Shown: positions 17,726 through 26,152 of the stretch, in pieces
How positions within the stretch are numbered: the first letter of the stretch is position 1
Layout of the letters: every line of letters begins with the position of its first letter
Assembly: GCA_964512305.1 (NCBI GenBank)
Contig: CAZEIW010000005.1
Span: 1 to 46,736, forward strand
From: CAZEIW01 sp964512305
Lineage (GTDB): Bacteria > Pseudomonadota > Gammaproteobacteria > Burkholderiales > Burkholderiaceae_F
Length of the DNA: 46,736 nucleotides
Reading direction: 5' to 3'
Notes under the pieces: generated by a model
Databases searched by the model: none
What the model saw: the letters and a program-made list of their open reading frames with translations, nothing else
Told to the model about the DNA's origin: nothing
Translations under genes and position numbers: made by a program

Positions 17726-18106
17726 ATGCCGATCTACGCCTACAAGTGTTCTTCCTGCCAGCACGAGCAGGACGTTCTGCGTAAAGTCTCGGATCCGCCG
17801 CTGACCCTCTGTCCGGCCTGCGGCGCGTCGACCTTCGCCAAGCAGCTGACCGCCGCGGGCTTTCAGCTGAAGGGCAGCGGCTGGTACGCCACCGACTTCA
17901 AGAACGGCTCGGCCCGCAAAGGTGGTGCGGACGGCAGGAAGGCGGACGCCGGCGGCGGCAAGGAAGCGGCATCGGAGGGTTCCAAGGAAGTGGCCAAGGA
18001 AGGCTCGAAGGAAGGCGCCGGCAGCGGCGCCAAGGAAGCGAGCAAGGAAGCGAGCAAGGACGCGGGGCCGTCGAAGCCTGCGCCCGGCGCGGCCGCCGGC
18101 AGCTAG
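17726..18106 (+). CDS. FmdB-family zinc ribbon protein
   Basis: 126 residues. Residues 1-45 are the FmdB/CxxC zinc ribbon: MPIYAYKCSSCQHEQDVLRK, then LCPACGA, giving the four zinc cysteines. The motif GFQLKGSGWYATDFK (about 49-63) is typical of the proteobacterial form. The last 60 residues are low-complexity Lys/Glu/Ser/Gly/Ala, encoded partly by repeated AAGGAAGCGAGC units near 18032-18058, and are likely disordered. The biochemical role is not established; the family is proposed to be regulatory. It is the first gene of the conserved fmdB-DUF502-aspS-nudB block. Confidence 0.9.
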   Translation: MPIYAYKCSSCQHEQDVLRKVSDPPLTLCPACGASTFAKQLTAAGFQLKGSGWYATDFKNGSARKGGADGRKADAGGGKEAASEGSKEVAKEGSKEGAGSGAKEASKEASKDAGPSKPAPGAAAGS

Positions 18107-18254
18107 CGCAAGACGTCACGACCGGCACGGTTGCGCGCCCCGGGCGGCGCGCCGCGCCTCGAGCCCGGCAGGCCGCACGCCACCGGGCGCACGATCTCGA
18201 CACCGGTCCCAGCGCAGGCCGGTGCCGGCACCCGGACCCTTTCGCGCCGCACCC

Positions 18255-18902
18255 ATGTTCAAGAAATACGTCATCACGGGACTGCTGATCTGGATCCCGC
18301 TCGCGTTCACGCTCTGGGTCCTCGACCTGATCGTGACCAGCATGGATCGCACGCTGCTGCTGCTGCCGCCTCCGTGGCGCCCCGAGCACTGGCTGGGCTT
18401 TCCACTGCCGGGCGCCGGGCTGATCCTGTCCGGCGTGGTCGTGATCCTGACCGGCGTGCTGGGTGCCAACATCATGGGGCAGCGCCTGGTGCAATGGTGG
18501 GAAGGGCTGCTGGCGAGGATCCCGATCGTCCGATCGATCTATTCGAGCGTGAAGCAGGTCTCCGACACGCTGCTGTCACAGGAGGGCCATTCGTTCCGGC
18601 GCGCGGTGCTGGTCGAGTTTCCGCAGCGCGGTCAATGGACGATCGGATTCGTGGTCGGCGCGGCCGGGACCCGCATTTCGCGCGACCTGCGCGCGGATGC
18701 CCTGACGGTCTACGTTCCGACAGGACCCAATCCGACGTCGGGCTATACGCTGCTCGTGCCGCCCGAGGAGGTGCGCGATCTCGAGATGAGCGTCGACGAA
18801 GCGCTCAAGTTCGTGATCTCCATGGGGGTCGTATCCCCGGAATCCGCTGCGCGCTCGGGCTCGCCGCCGGCCGGTGCGGTTGAGCGGCTCCGCAAAGCCT
18901 GA
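18255..18902 (+). CDS. DUF502 family inner-membrane protein
   Basis: 215 residues with two N-terminal membrane helices (about 5-28 and 55-82) followed by a soluble domain. DUF502 hallmarks are present: RIPIVRSIYSSVKQVSDTLL (about 93-112), FRRAVLVEFPQRGQWTIGFV (about 118-137) and VPTGPNPTSGYTLLVPPEEV. The domain's function is unknown; the gene regularly precedes aspS in betaproteobacteria, which is the case here. The ATG at 18255 begins MFKKYVITGLLIWIPL, a normal N-terminus; the open frame extends further upstream but into non-homologous arginine-rich sequence. Confidence 0.9.
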   Translation: MFKKYVITGLLIWIPLAFTLWVLDLIVTSMDRTLLLLPPPWRPEHWLGFPLPGAGLILSGVVVILTGVLGANIMGQRLVQWWEGLLARIPIVRSIYSSVKQVSDTLLSQEGHSFRRAVLVEFPQRGQWTIGFVVGAAGTRISRDLRADALTVYVPTGPNPTSGYTLLVPPEEVRDLEMSVDEALKFVISMGVVSPESAARSGSPPAGAVERLRKA

Positions 18903-19150
18903 TAAGGTTGCCCCGTCATGCCGACCGTCGCCGCCCCGTCGATTGAACGCGCCCCGCGCCGGGCAAGTCGCGGGCGCTGCCTTTCGCCGCGGCAGTCGAA
19001 CCGAAACCGCTAGGGCCGGACGAGTGGCATCGTTCGGCCCGCGTGAGCGCGCCGGGCGGCTGGCCTTGCGCCCGGCCTGATTGCCAACCCCCTTTCACGG
19101 TCGACAGCCTGCCCGCGCGCGGCGCCGACATCCTATCCAGCGGAGAAAAG

Positions 19151-20950
19151 ATGCGTACCGAGTACTGCGGCCTGGTGGACGAACGCTTCACCGGCCAGAC
19201 CGTGACCCTTTACGGCTGGGTGCACCGCCGCCGCGACCACGGCGGCGTGATCTTCATCGACCTGCGCGATCGAGAAGGCCTGTTGCAGGTCGTGTGCGAC
19301 CCCGACCAGGCGCAGATGTTCGAGACCGCGGAGTCGGTCCGCAACGAGTATTGCGTGATGGTCGAGGGCAGCGTGCGCTTGCGGCCCGAGGGCACGGTGA
19401 ATCCGGGCCTGAAATCCGGCCGGGTCGAGGTCGTGTGCCGGCGCCTCGAGGTCCTGAACCCCTCGGTGCCTCCGCCGTTCCAGCTCGACGACGAGGACCT
19501 GTCCGAGAGCACCCGCCTGACGCACCGCGTGCTGGACCTGCGGCGGCCGGCGATGCAGAACAACCTGAAGCTGCGCTACCGCGCGGCGATGGCCGTGCGC
19601 CGCTACCTCGACGCGCACGGCTTCATCGACATCGAGACGCCGATGCTGACCCGCAGCACGCCGGAGGGAGCGCGCGACTACCTGGTGCCGTCGCGCGTTC
19701 ACCCCGGCATGTTCTTCGCGTTGCCGCAGTCGCCGCAGCTGTTCAAGCAGCTGTTGATGGTGGCCGGGTTCGACCGCTACTACCAGATCACCAAGTGCTT
19801 CCGCGACGAGGACCTGCGGGCCGACCGCCAGCCGGAGTTCACGCAGATCGACGTCGAGACGTCGTTCCTCGACGAGGTCGGGATCCGCGCGCTGATGGAG
19901 GACATGATCCGCAGCGTCTTCAATGAAACGCTCGGCGTCGCCCTGCCCGATCCGTTCCCGGTCATCACCTACCAGGAGGCGATGCGGCTGTACGGCTCCG
20001 ACAAGCCCGACCTGCGCGTCAAGCTGCAGCTCAACGAGCTGACCGACGCGATGCGCGACGTGGAATTCAAGGTCTTCCGCGCCGCCGCCGAGCTCTACGA
20101 CGGCCGGGTCGCCGCCCTGCGCATCCCGGGCGGCGCCGAGATGCCGCGCTCGGAGGTCGACGCCTATACGCAGTTCGTCGCGATCTACGGCGCCAAGGGG
20201 CTCGCGTACATCAAGGTCAACCAGCGCGCCAAGGGGCGCGACGGCCTGCAGTCGCCGATCGTCAAGAACCTGCACGACGCGGCGCTCGCCACGATCCTGG
20301 AGCGCACCGGCGCCGTGGACGGCGACCTGATCTTCTTCGGCGCCGATCGCGCGAAGATCGTGGCCGACAGCCTGGGTGCGCTGCGAACGCGCATCGGGCA
20401 CTCGGAGTTCGGCCGCGCGCGCGGGCTGTCGGAGCAGGCGTGGCGGCCCCTGTGGGTGATCGATTTCCCGATGTTCGAATTCGACGAGGAAGAGCAGCGG
20501 TGGGTCGCCGCCCACCACCCGTTCACGTCGCCCAAGGATGGCCACGAGGACTACCTCGAATCCGATCCCGGCCGCTGCCTTGCCAAGGCCTACGACCTGG
20601 CGCTCAACGGCTGGGAGATGGGCGGCGGCTCGGTCCGGATCCATCGCGAGCAGATCCAGAGCAAGGTGTTCCGCGCGCTGAAGATCGGTCCCGAGGAGGC
20701 GCGCGCGAAGTTCGGATTCCTGCTCGACGCGCTGCAGTACGGCGCGCCGCCGCACGGCGGCCTCGCGTTCGGTCTGGACCGGATCGTCGCGATGATGGCC
20801 GGCGCCGATTCGCTGCGGGACGTGATCGCGTTTCCGAAGACGCAGCGCGCGCAGTGCCTGCTGACCCAGGCGCCGTCGCCGGTGGACGAGAAGCAGTTGC
20901 GCGAGCTGCACATCCGGCTGCGCAACCCGGAGCCGAAGCAGGCGGCGTAG
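19151..20950 (+). CDS. aspS: Aspartyl-tRNA synthetase (AspRS, possibly non-discriminating)
   Basis: 599 residues, the size of bacterial AspRS. The N-terminal OB anticodon-binding domain (about 1-110, GWVHRRRDHGGVIFIDLRDR) is followed by class II catalytic motifs: motif 1 near FIDIETPMLTRSTPEGARDY, motif 2 in FRDEDLRADRQPEFTQID and motif 3 in GLAFGLDRIVAMMAG. The bacterial insertion (GAD) domain lies at about 290-420. It charges tRNA-Asp in the cytoplasm. Whether it also charges tRNA-Asn cannot be judged here. GCGGAGAAAAG stands immediately before the ATG at 19151. Confidence 0.98.
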   Translation: MRTEYCGLVDERFTGQTVTLYGWVHRRRDHGGVIFIDLRDREGLLQVVCDPDQAQMFETAESVRNEYCVMVEGSVRLRPEGTVNPGLKSGRVEVVCRRLEVLNPSVPPPFQLDDEDLSESTRLTHRVLDLRRPAMQNNLKLRYRAAMAVRRYLDAHGFIDIETPMLTRSTPEGARDYLVPSRVHPGMFFALPQSPQLFKQLLMVAGFDRYYQITKCFRDEDLRADRQPEFTQIDVETSFLDEVGIRALMEDMIRSVFNETLGVALPDPFPVITYQEAMRLYGSDKPDLRVKLQLNELTDAMRDVEFKVFRAAAELYDGRVAALRIPGGAEMPRSEVDAYTQFVAIYGAKGLAYIKVNQRAKGRDGLQSPIVKNLHDAALATILERTGAVDGDLIFFGADRAKIVADSLGALRTRIGHSEFGRARGLSEQAWRPLWVIDFPMFEFDEEEQRWVAAHHPFTSPKDGHEDYLESDPGRCLAKAYDLALNGWEMGGGSVRIHREQIQSKVFRALKIGPEEARAKFGFLLDALQYGAPPHGGLAFGLDRIVAMMAGADSLRDVIAFPKTQRAQCLLTQAPSPVDEKQLRELHIRLRNPEPKQAA

Positions 20951-21002
20951 CGCCGGCCGCACCCGCGCGGCCGGACCGTGCCGCGTGCCGGCCGCCCAGG
21001 CC

Positions 21003-21452
21003 ATGCCCGGCAAGATCCCCGAATCCGTGCTGGTCGTGATCCACACGGCGGCGCTCGAGGTGCTGCTGCTCGAGCGCGCCGATCATCCGGGTTTCTGGCA
21101 GTCGGTGACGGGCAGCCTGGCCGAAGCGGCAGAGCCGTTCGCTGCCGCATGTGCGCGCGAAGTGCTGGAGGAGACCGGCTGGCAGGCGCAGCCGGGCGAT
21201 TTCGACGATTGGCGCCTGGCGCATCGCTACCCGATCTACGCCGAATGGCGTCATCGCTATGAACCGGGCGTCACGCATAATCTCGAGCATGTCTTCGGAT
21301 TGTGCGTGCCACGCCGTTTCGAGCCGCGGCTTGCGCCCGCCGAGCACCTGCGCTACCGGTGGATGGACTGGCGCGACGCGGCCGACGCCTGCTTCTCATG
21401 GACCAACGCGCAGGCGATCCGGCTGCTCGGCGAGCGGCCCGGGCCGCGGTAG
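21003..21452 (+). CDS. nudB: NUDIX hydrolase, dihydroneopterin triphosphate diphosphatase-like
   Basis: 149 residues. The Nudix helix is GSLAEAAEPFAAACAREVLE followed by ETGW (about 32-55); it has one extra residue between the first glycine and the first glutamate, which as I recall is normal in betaproteobacterial NudB. The flanking blocks SVLVVIHT, LLLERADHPGFWQSVTGS and NLEHVFGL match NudB, the pyrophosphatase that removes diphosphate from dihydroneopterin triphosphate in folate synthesis. The ATG at 21003 is preferred to a GTG at 20985. It lies 52 bp after aspS and 30 bp before the next gene. Confidence 0.88.
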   Translation: MPGKIPESVLVVIHTAALEVLLLERADHPGFWQSVTGSLAEAAEPFAAACAREVLEETGWQAQPGDFDDWRLAHRYPIYAEWRHRYEPGVTHNLEHVFGLCVPRRFEPRLAPAEHLRYRWMDWRDAADACFSWTNAQAIRLLGERPGPR

Positions 21453-21482
21453 ATCCATCAGCGGCGGCTGCGCCGCCCGGCC

Positions 21483-22283
21483 ATGAAGTTCAGAGTCGCC
21501 ACCTATAACATCCACAAGGGCGTCACCGGGATCCGCCAGCGGCCGCGCATCCACGACGTACGGCTGGCCCTGCAGCTGATCGACGCCGACATCGTGTTCC
21601 TGCAGGAGGTCCAGGATCGCAACGAGCGCGTCGCGCGGCGCTACCCCGATGCGCCGAAGGCGGCCCAGCTCGATTTCCTCGCCACCACCGGCTACGAGCA
21701 CCGCGCCTACGGGATGAACGCCGTGTACCGGCACGGTCACCACGGCAATGCGATCCTGTCGCGGCTGCCGATCGGTCATTTCACGAACCACGACATCTCC
21801 GACCACGCGCTTGAGCAGCGCGGGATGCTGCATGCGGTCGCGCACGCCGGCACCGGCGCGCGCCGGCGCGACATCCACCTGATCTGCGCGCATTTCGGGC
21901 TGGTCAAGCGCAGCCGGCTGCGCCAGGCAGGCTTCGTCGCCGATTTCGTCAGGCACGAGATCCCGGCCGGCGCGCCTCTGATCCTCGCCGGCGATCTCAA
22001 CGACTGGCAGCGCCGCGTCGACCACGAATTGCGCCGCCGGCTCGGGGTGATCGAAGTCACGGACGCGGGCGCGGCGCCGCCCGCCAGCTGGTTCGACTTC
22101 CTGCTGCCGTGGCGCCAGCCGATGCGGGTGGCGCGCACCTTTCCGGCCGTCGCGCCCTGGCTGACGCTCGACCGCATCTACCTGCGCGGGCTGAGGCCGC
22201 TCTCGGCGCGCGTGCCGCGCGGAGTCGCGTGGGCGCGGCGCTCGGACCACGCGCCACTGATCGCCGACCTGGAGCTCGGTTGA
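21483..22283 (+). CDS. Endonuclease/exonuclease/phosphatase (EEP) family protein
   Basis: 266 residues. EEP superfamily motifs run through it: ATYNIHKGVTG (about 6-16), the metal glutamate in DIVFLQEVQDRN (about 37-48), HGNAILSRLP, the catalytic GDLNDWQRR (about 175-183) and the terminal RSDHAPLIADLEL. These Mg-dependent enzymes cleave phosphodiester or phosphomonoester bonds in nucleic acids or lipids. Its position directly before a cardiolipin synthase suggests a lipid or membrane role, but this is inference. The stop codon overlaps the TTG start of the next gene. Confidence 0.88.
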   Translation: MKFRVATYNIHKGVTGIRQRPRIHDVRLALQLIDADIVFLQEVQDRNERVARRYPDAPKAAQLDFLATTGYEHRAYGMNAVYRHGHHGNAILSRLPIGHFTNHDISDHALEQRGMLHAVAHAGTGARRRDIHLICAHFGLVKRSRLRQAGFVADFVRHEIPAGAPLILAGDLNDWQRRVDHELRRRLGVIEVTDAGAAPPASWFDFLLPWRQPMRVARTFPAVAPWLTLDRIYLRGLRPLSARVPRGVAWARRSDHAPLIADLELG

Positions 22284-23506
22284 ACGCCACCCAGACCGCG
22301 ATCCCGGAACGGATCGCGCGCCGGTTCGCGTGGGCGGCGCGGCCGCGCCTGTACGAAGGCAACCGGGTGCGCCTGCTCGCGACCGCGCAGAACTACTTTC
22401 CCCAGCTGCTCGCCGCGATCGACGGCGCACGCACCTCGGTGCATCTGGAGACCTACATATTCGCCGACGACGGCATCGGCCGCCGCGTCGTCGAAGCGCT
22501 GGCGTCGGCGGCGGCGCGCGGCGTGCAGGTGCGAGTCCTGATCGACGGCTTCGGCGGCGGCGATCACGCGCGCCGCCTCGTCGGGCAGCTCGCCGGACGC
22601 GCGGTCCAGGTGCGGATATTCCGGCCCGAGCGCTGGTGGCGGCTGCAGCGCCGGCTGTTTCGCCGGCTGCACCGCAAGATCGTGGTGGTCGACGACCGGA
22701 TCGCGTTCGTCGGCGGCATCAACATCGAGGACGACCCCGCGCAGGACGGCGACAGCGGCGATCCGATCGGTCCGCGCTTCGATTTCGCCGTGATGTGCGA
22801 AGGGCCGCTGGTCGCGGCGGTCTCGTACGCGGTGCAGCGCCTCTGGTGGGCGATCTCGATGGCGACGCTGCGCGACGAGCCGCGGCCTCCGCCGCGGCTG
22901 ATCCGGGGCCTGCCGCCGCTCGCCCAAGGCGTCCGCGCGAGCCTGCTGCTGCGCGACAACCTGCGCAGCCGGCACGCGATCGAACGCGCCTACCTGGCCG
23001 CGTTCGCGACCGCACGCCGCGAGATCCTGATCGCCAGCGCCTACTTCCTGCCCGGTCGCCGGTTCCGCGCCGCGCTGGTCCAGGCCGCGCGCCGCGGCGT
23101 GCGCGTGCGGCTGCTGCTGCAGGGCCGGATCGAGTACCGCCTGCAGCATCACGCGCAGCGCGCCCTGTACGGACACCTTCTGGCCGCCGGGCTCGAGATC
23201 TACGAGTACCGCCGCAGCTACCTGCATGCGAAGGTCGCGGTCGTCGACAGCGACTGGGCGACCGTGGGTTCCAGCAACATCGACCCGCTCAGCCTGCTGC
23301 TCGCGCGCGAAGCCAACGTGCTGGTGCGAGACCGCGGATTCGCGGCCGAGCTGCGCTCGCACATTGCCGCCGCGATCAGGTCCGAGGCGACCCGCCTTCA
23401 ACCCTCGGGCGCGGACCGCTCGCTGCGGGCGCGGGTGATGGATTGGATCGCCTACGGCGTGGTCCGGATCCTGATCGTGGTGGCTGCGCGCGGGCGCGAC
23501 TACTAG
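22280..23506 (+). CDS. clsB: Cardiolipin synthase B, phospholipase D family
   Basis: 408 residues. Two HKD active sites are visible: HRKIVVVDDRIAFVGGINIE (about residues 131-150) and HAKVAVVDSDWATVGSSNID (about 315-334). No N-terminal membrane helices, as in ClsB. The enzyme condenses phosphatidylglycerol with another phospholipid to make cardiolipin. Start: TTG at 22280 overlaps the preceding TGA by TTGA and has GGAG 7 bp upstream, which points to translational coupling; no ATG lies near. A hydrophobic stretch near the C-terminus (VVRILIVVAA) may anchor it. Confidence 0.92.
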   Translation: MNATQTAIPERIARRFAWAARPRLYEGNRVRLLATAQNYFPQLLAAIDGARTSVHLETYIFADDGIGRRVVEALASAAARGVQVRVLIDGFGGGDHARRLVGQLAGRAVQVRIFRPERWWRLQRRLFRRLHRKIVVVDDRIAFVGGINIEDDPAQDGDSGDPIGPRFDFAVMCEGPLVAAVSYAVQRLWWAISMATLRDEPRPPPRLIRGLPPLAQGVRASLLLRDNLRSRHAIERAYLAAFATARREILIASAYFLPGRRFRAALVQAARRGVRVRLLLQGRIEYRLQHHAQRALYGHLLAAGLEIYEYRRSYLHAKVAVVDSDWATVGSSNIDPLSLLLAREANVLVRDRGFAAELRSHIAAAIRSEATRLQPSGADRSLRARVMDWIAYGVVRILIVVAARGRDY

Positions 23507-23555
23507 CCGGGGCGGGCGACGCACAAGGCCGACCCGTGATGCCGGGACCCCGACG

Positions 23556-24797
23556 ATGAAGAGCGCCGCCCCATCCCCGCTGCCGGCGGCGGTCGTGCTC
23601 TCCTGCCTCGGAGCTGCGGAGAGCGACCTGAACGTGGTGCGCTCGCTCGGGCCGCGGGGAATCCCGGTCACGGTGATCACCGAGTACGCCGGCGCGCCGT
23701 CGACGGCTTCGCGCCACTGCCGCGAGGTCCTGCAGGTGCCGCGCTTCACCCGCGATCCGCAGCGCCTCGCCGACGCGCTCGAGCGGTACGCCCGCTCGCA
23801 GCCGAGGCGGCCGGTCGTGTTCCCCAGCGCCGATCCCGACCTGATCCTGCTGCTGCAGCTGCGCGAACGCCTGCAGGCCAGCTGCGACCTCGTGCTGCCG
23901 CCTCCCGGGCTGATTCCATCGCTGTTCGACAAGCGGCGGTTCGCCGCACTGGCCGAGGCGCACCGCCTCGAAGTGCCCCGGACCCGGGTGCCGGACAGCG
24001 TCGCCGATCTGCGGGCGATCGGGACCGGGATCCGCTTTCCCGCGATCGTGAAGCCCTCGGACACGAACCAGTGGAACGTCGGTCGGATCGCCGGACTGCC
24101 GCCGAAGACCAAGGCGGTGCGGGTCGACAGCGCCGCGCAGCTCGAGGCGGTCTGCGCGCCGATCATCGAGGCCGGGATCGATATCGTCATCCAGGAGATG
24201 ATTCCCGGCGACGATCCCGAACACTGCGACCTGCACGCCTTCATCGACCGCGAAGGGCGGCCCGTGGCCTGCTTCACCGGCCGCAAGCACCGGATCCTGC
24301 CGATTCACGCCGGCAGCGGCTGCTTCGTCGAGAGCGTGGTGATCGAGCCGCTGATCGAGTCGGGCCTGCGGATGCTGCGCGAGTTGCAATACACCGGGAT
24401 CGCCAACATCAACTACAAGCGCGATCCCAGAGACGGGCGGTTCCGCCTGCTCGAGATCAATCCCCGCGTCAGCCAGTGGAACATCCTCGCCGCGCGCTGC
24501 GGCGTGAACATCCCGTGGCTGGCGTACGCCGAGCAGGCGGGCCTGCCGCTCGAGGCGCCCGGGAGGCAGCGCGAAGGCGTGTTCTACGTCAACTGGGTCA
24601 ACGACCGCGCGTCGTTTCGCGGTTACCGGGCCGAGGGATCGCTGGGCGTCGTCGACTATGCCCGGACGCTGCTGCGCCGCCCGATGGTCTACCAGCTTCT
24701 CGACTTCTCCGATCCGTGGCCGTTCGTGCGCACGGTCGCCTTCAAGGTGGGACGGCGCCTGTCGAGATGGGCGCGGCCGGCGAGGCCCGCGCCCTAG
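23556..24797 (+). CDS. ATP-grasp enzyme of unknown substrate
   Basis: 413 residues. The N-terminal region resembles a pre-ATP-grasp Rossmann-like domain (VVLSCLGAAESDLNVVRSLG, then VVFPSADPDLILL). The ATP-grasp core covers about 125-320: FDKRRFAALAEAH, FPAIVKPSDTNQW (ATP-binding lysine), IQEMIPGDD and the metal-binding FRLLEINPRVSQWN (about 302-315). Such enzymes form amide or peptide bonds through an acyl phosphate; similar proteins occur in surface polysaccharide and peptide-decoration clusters. Its stop codon and that of the convergent acetyltransferase share a single CTAG palindrome (24794-24797). The start ATG is 50 bp after clsB, so it may be the last gene of that operon. Confidence 0.85.
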   Translation: MKSAAPSPLPAAVVLSCLGAAESDLNVVRSLGPRGIPVTVITEYAGAPSTASRHCREVLQVPRFTRDPQRLADALERYARSQPRRPVVFPSADPDLILLLQLRERLQASCDLVLPPPGLIPSLFDKRRFAALAEAHRLEVPRTRVPDSVADLRAIGTGIRFPAIVKPSDTNQWNVGRIAGLPPKTKAVRVDSAAQLEAVCAPIIEAGIDIVIQEMIPGDDPEHCDLHAFIDREGRPVACFTGRKHRILPIHAGSGCFVESVVIEPLIESGLRMLRELQYTGIANINYKRDPRDGRFRLLEINPRVSQWNILAARCGVNIPWLAYAEQAGLPLEAPGRQREGVFYVNWVNDRASFRGYRAEGSLGVVDYARTLLRRPMVYQLLDFSDPWPFVRTVAFKVGRRLSRWARPARPAP

Positions 24798-26017
24798 TCG
24801 CCCCGGAGGCGCGACTTGATCCGGCGCAGCGCGGCCAGCAGCGGTTCGAGGGTGGCGGGAATGCCGCGGCTCAGGAATGCCCCCGTCACGAGGTCGACGC
24901 GCTGCGTCCACAGCGAATCGATGAACGAACCGGGCTGCGCGCCGCTGTCGATGTATTCGAGCGTGCCGAAGCGCTCGCTCGCGTGTTCGATGAACTCGAT
25001 CTCGTTGAGGATGCCCGGGCTCGACTTCGCGTAGGCGGGATCCCAGCCGATCTTGAAGGCGAACGCGGCGTCGCCCGACAGCAGGTTGCTGCTCGACGCG
25101 ATCGCGCACCCGTCGAGCTGCAGCTCGCAAAAGAAGGCCCGCCCGGCCGCGCGAAAGCCGTCGACCAGCTCGCGGAAGAAGGTCTCGTGCGCCGGTTGCG
25201 ACCGCAACGAGCTGCCTTGCTCGGCCTTCCACCCCCTGTGCTCCAGCGCCAGGAAGGTCTCGACCTGCTCGGCGCGAACCTGTCCGTCGTCCACCAGCCG
25301 CCAGGAGACCGCGCCGCGCTCGGCGAGGCGGCGCCGCTTGCGCCGCAGCTCGGCGGCGTCGTGCGGGTCCAGCCGTCCCTCGAGCGGGCGCTCGCCAAGG
25401 CCGTGCGGATCGAGGACCGCGCGCCGCCTGCGGTCGTACGGGTGCCAGCGTGCGCCGGCGCGGCGCGCGGCGCCCTGAAGCGCGCGCAGCAGCGGGCCGT
25501 GCTGTCTCAAGTCGACGAATTCGACCGCGCACCATCGATTGCGCCGCGATCCGAAGTAGCCGAAGAACGCGTCGGCGACGCGATCGGCGAGGTCGCGATC
25601 GATGAGCAAGCCGGTCAGGAAGCTGTGCGGGGATCGATAGGCGCACAGGGTCGGAAACGGCATCCGGCGCGTCGGCGACCGGCGGCTGAAGACTCCCAGG
25701 CCGACCAGCGGCGCATTTGCGGACTCACGGTCGAACACCGCCACGATCTCGACCGCGAGTTCCGGCGTCAGATGGCGCAGCGCCGGAACGACGAAGTGGG
25801 GAGACAGGTAGGCGTTGGCCTCGAGCGAGCGCGCTTCGAGGCGCGCCCAGCGATCGATCAACGGCGCATCGATGTCGGCGCGGCCGAGGATCCGCACTTC
25901 GAGGCCCGCCGGAGCGGCGCCGGGCTGTTCGCGGATCTCGCGTTCCAATTCGAAGGGCATCTGCATCTGATCCGGTTCGCCGCGCAACGGCGTGACCGAA
26001 CCTTCGCATGGCCACAT
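24794..26017 (-). CDS. GNAT-fold acetyltransferase, CelD/BioF2-like (Acetyltransf_6)
   Basis: 407 residues. The C-terminal half (about 195-355) has the Acetyltransf_6 pattern: FLALEHRGWKAEQGSSL (about 230), FFRELVDGFRAAGRAFF, LDGCAIASSSNLLSGD and AFKIGWDPAYAKSSPGILNE (about 300-319). The N-terminal half is a degenerate GNAT repeat, as in FemAB-like proteins. Members transfer acyl or aminoacyl groups onto polysaccharides or other envelope substrates. It lies downstream of the GT39 and PAP2 genes on the same strand, 135 bp after GT39, and converges on the ATP-grasp gene. Start: ATG at 26017; a later ATG at 25960 is possible. Confidence 0.83.
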   Translation of the reverse strand: MWPCEGSVTPLRGEPDQMQMPFELEREIREQPGAAPAGLEVRILGRADIDAPLIDRWARLEARSLEANAYLSPHFVVPALRHLTPELAVEIVAVFDRESANAPLVGLGVFSRRSPTRRMPFPTLCAYRSPHSFLTGLLIDRDLADRVADAFFGYFGSRRNRWCAVEFVDLRQHGPLLRALQGAARRAGARWHPYDRRRRAVLDPHGLGERPLEGRLDPHDAAELRRKRRRLAERGAVSWRLVDDGQVRAEQVETFLALEHRGWKAEQGSSLRSQPAHETFFRELVDGFRAAGRAFFCELQLDGCAIASSSNLLSGDAAFAFKIGWDPAYAKSSPGILNEIEFIEHASERFGTLEYIDSGAQPGSFIDSLWTQRVDLVTGAFLSRGIPATLEPLLAALRRIKSRLRGD

Positions 26018-26152
26018 CGTATCGCCGGACTCTGGACTCCTGCACGCGCTTTCGGCGCGGTGATCGCACGGGTCGTGCGATCTCGCAGCGTGGACGATTC
26101 TCGGTCAGGCGCGCGTCCGCCCAGGGCCCGAATAGGAGGGCAAAAACGGCGC

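Noticed and set aside
18221..18232. GGTGCCGGCACC palindrome upstream of the DUF502 gene
   Set aside because: Short GC-only palindromes are frequent in this DNA; nothing else supports a function.
18036..18902. Extended upstream start for the DUF502 gene
   Set aside because: The frame is open but overlaps fmdB and encodes arginine-rich, non-homologous sequence; the ATG at 18255 gives a family-length protein.
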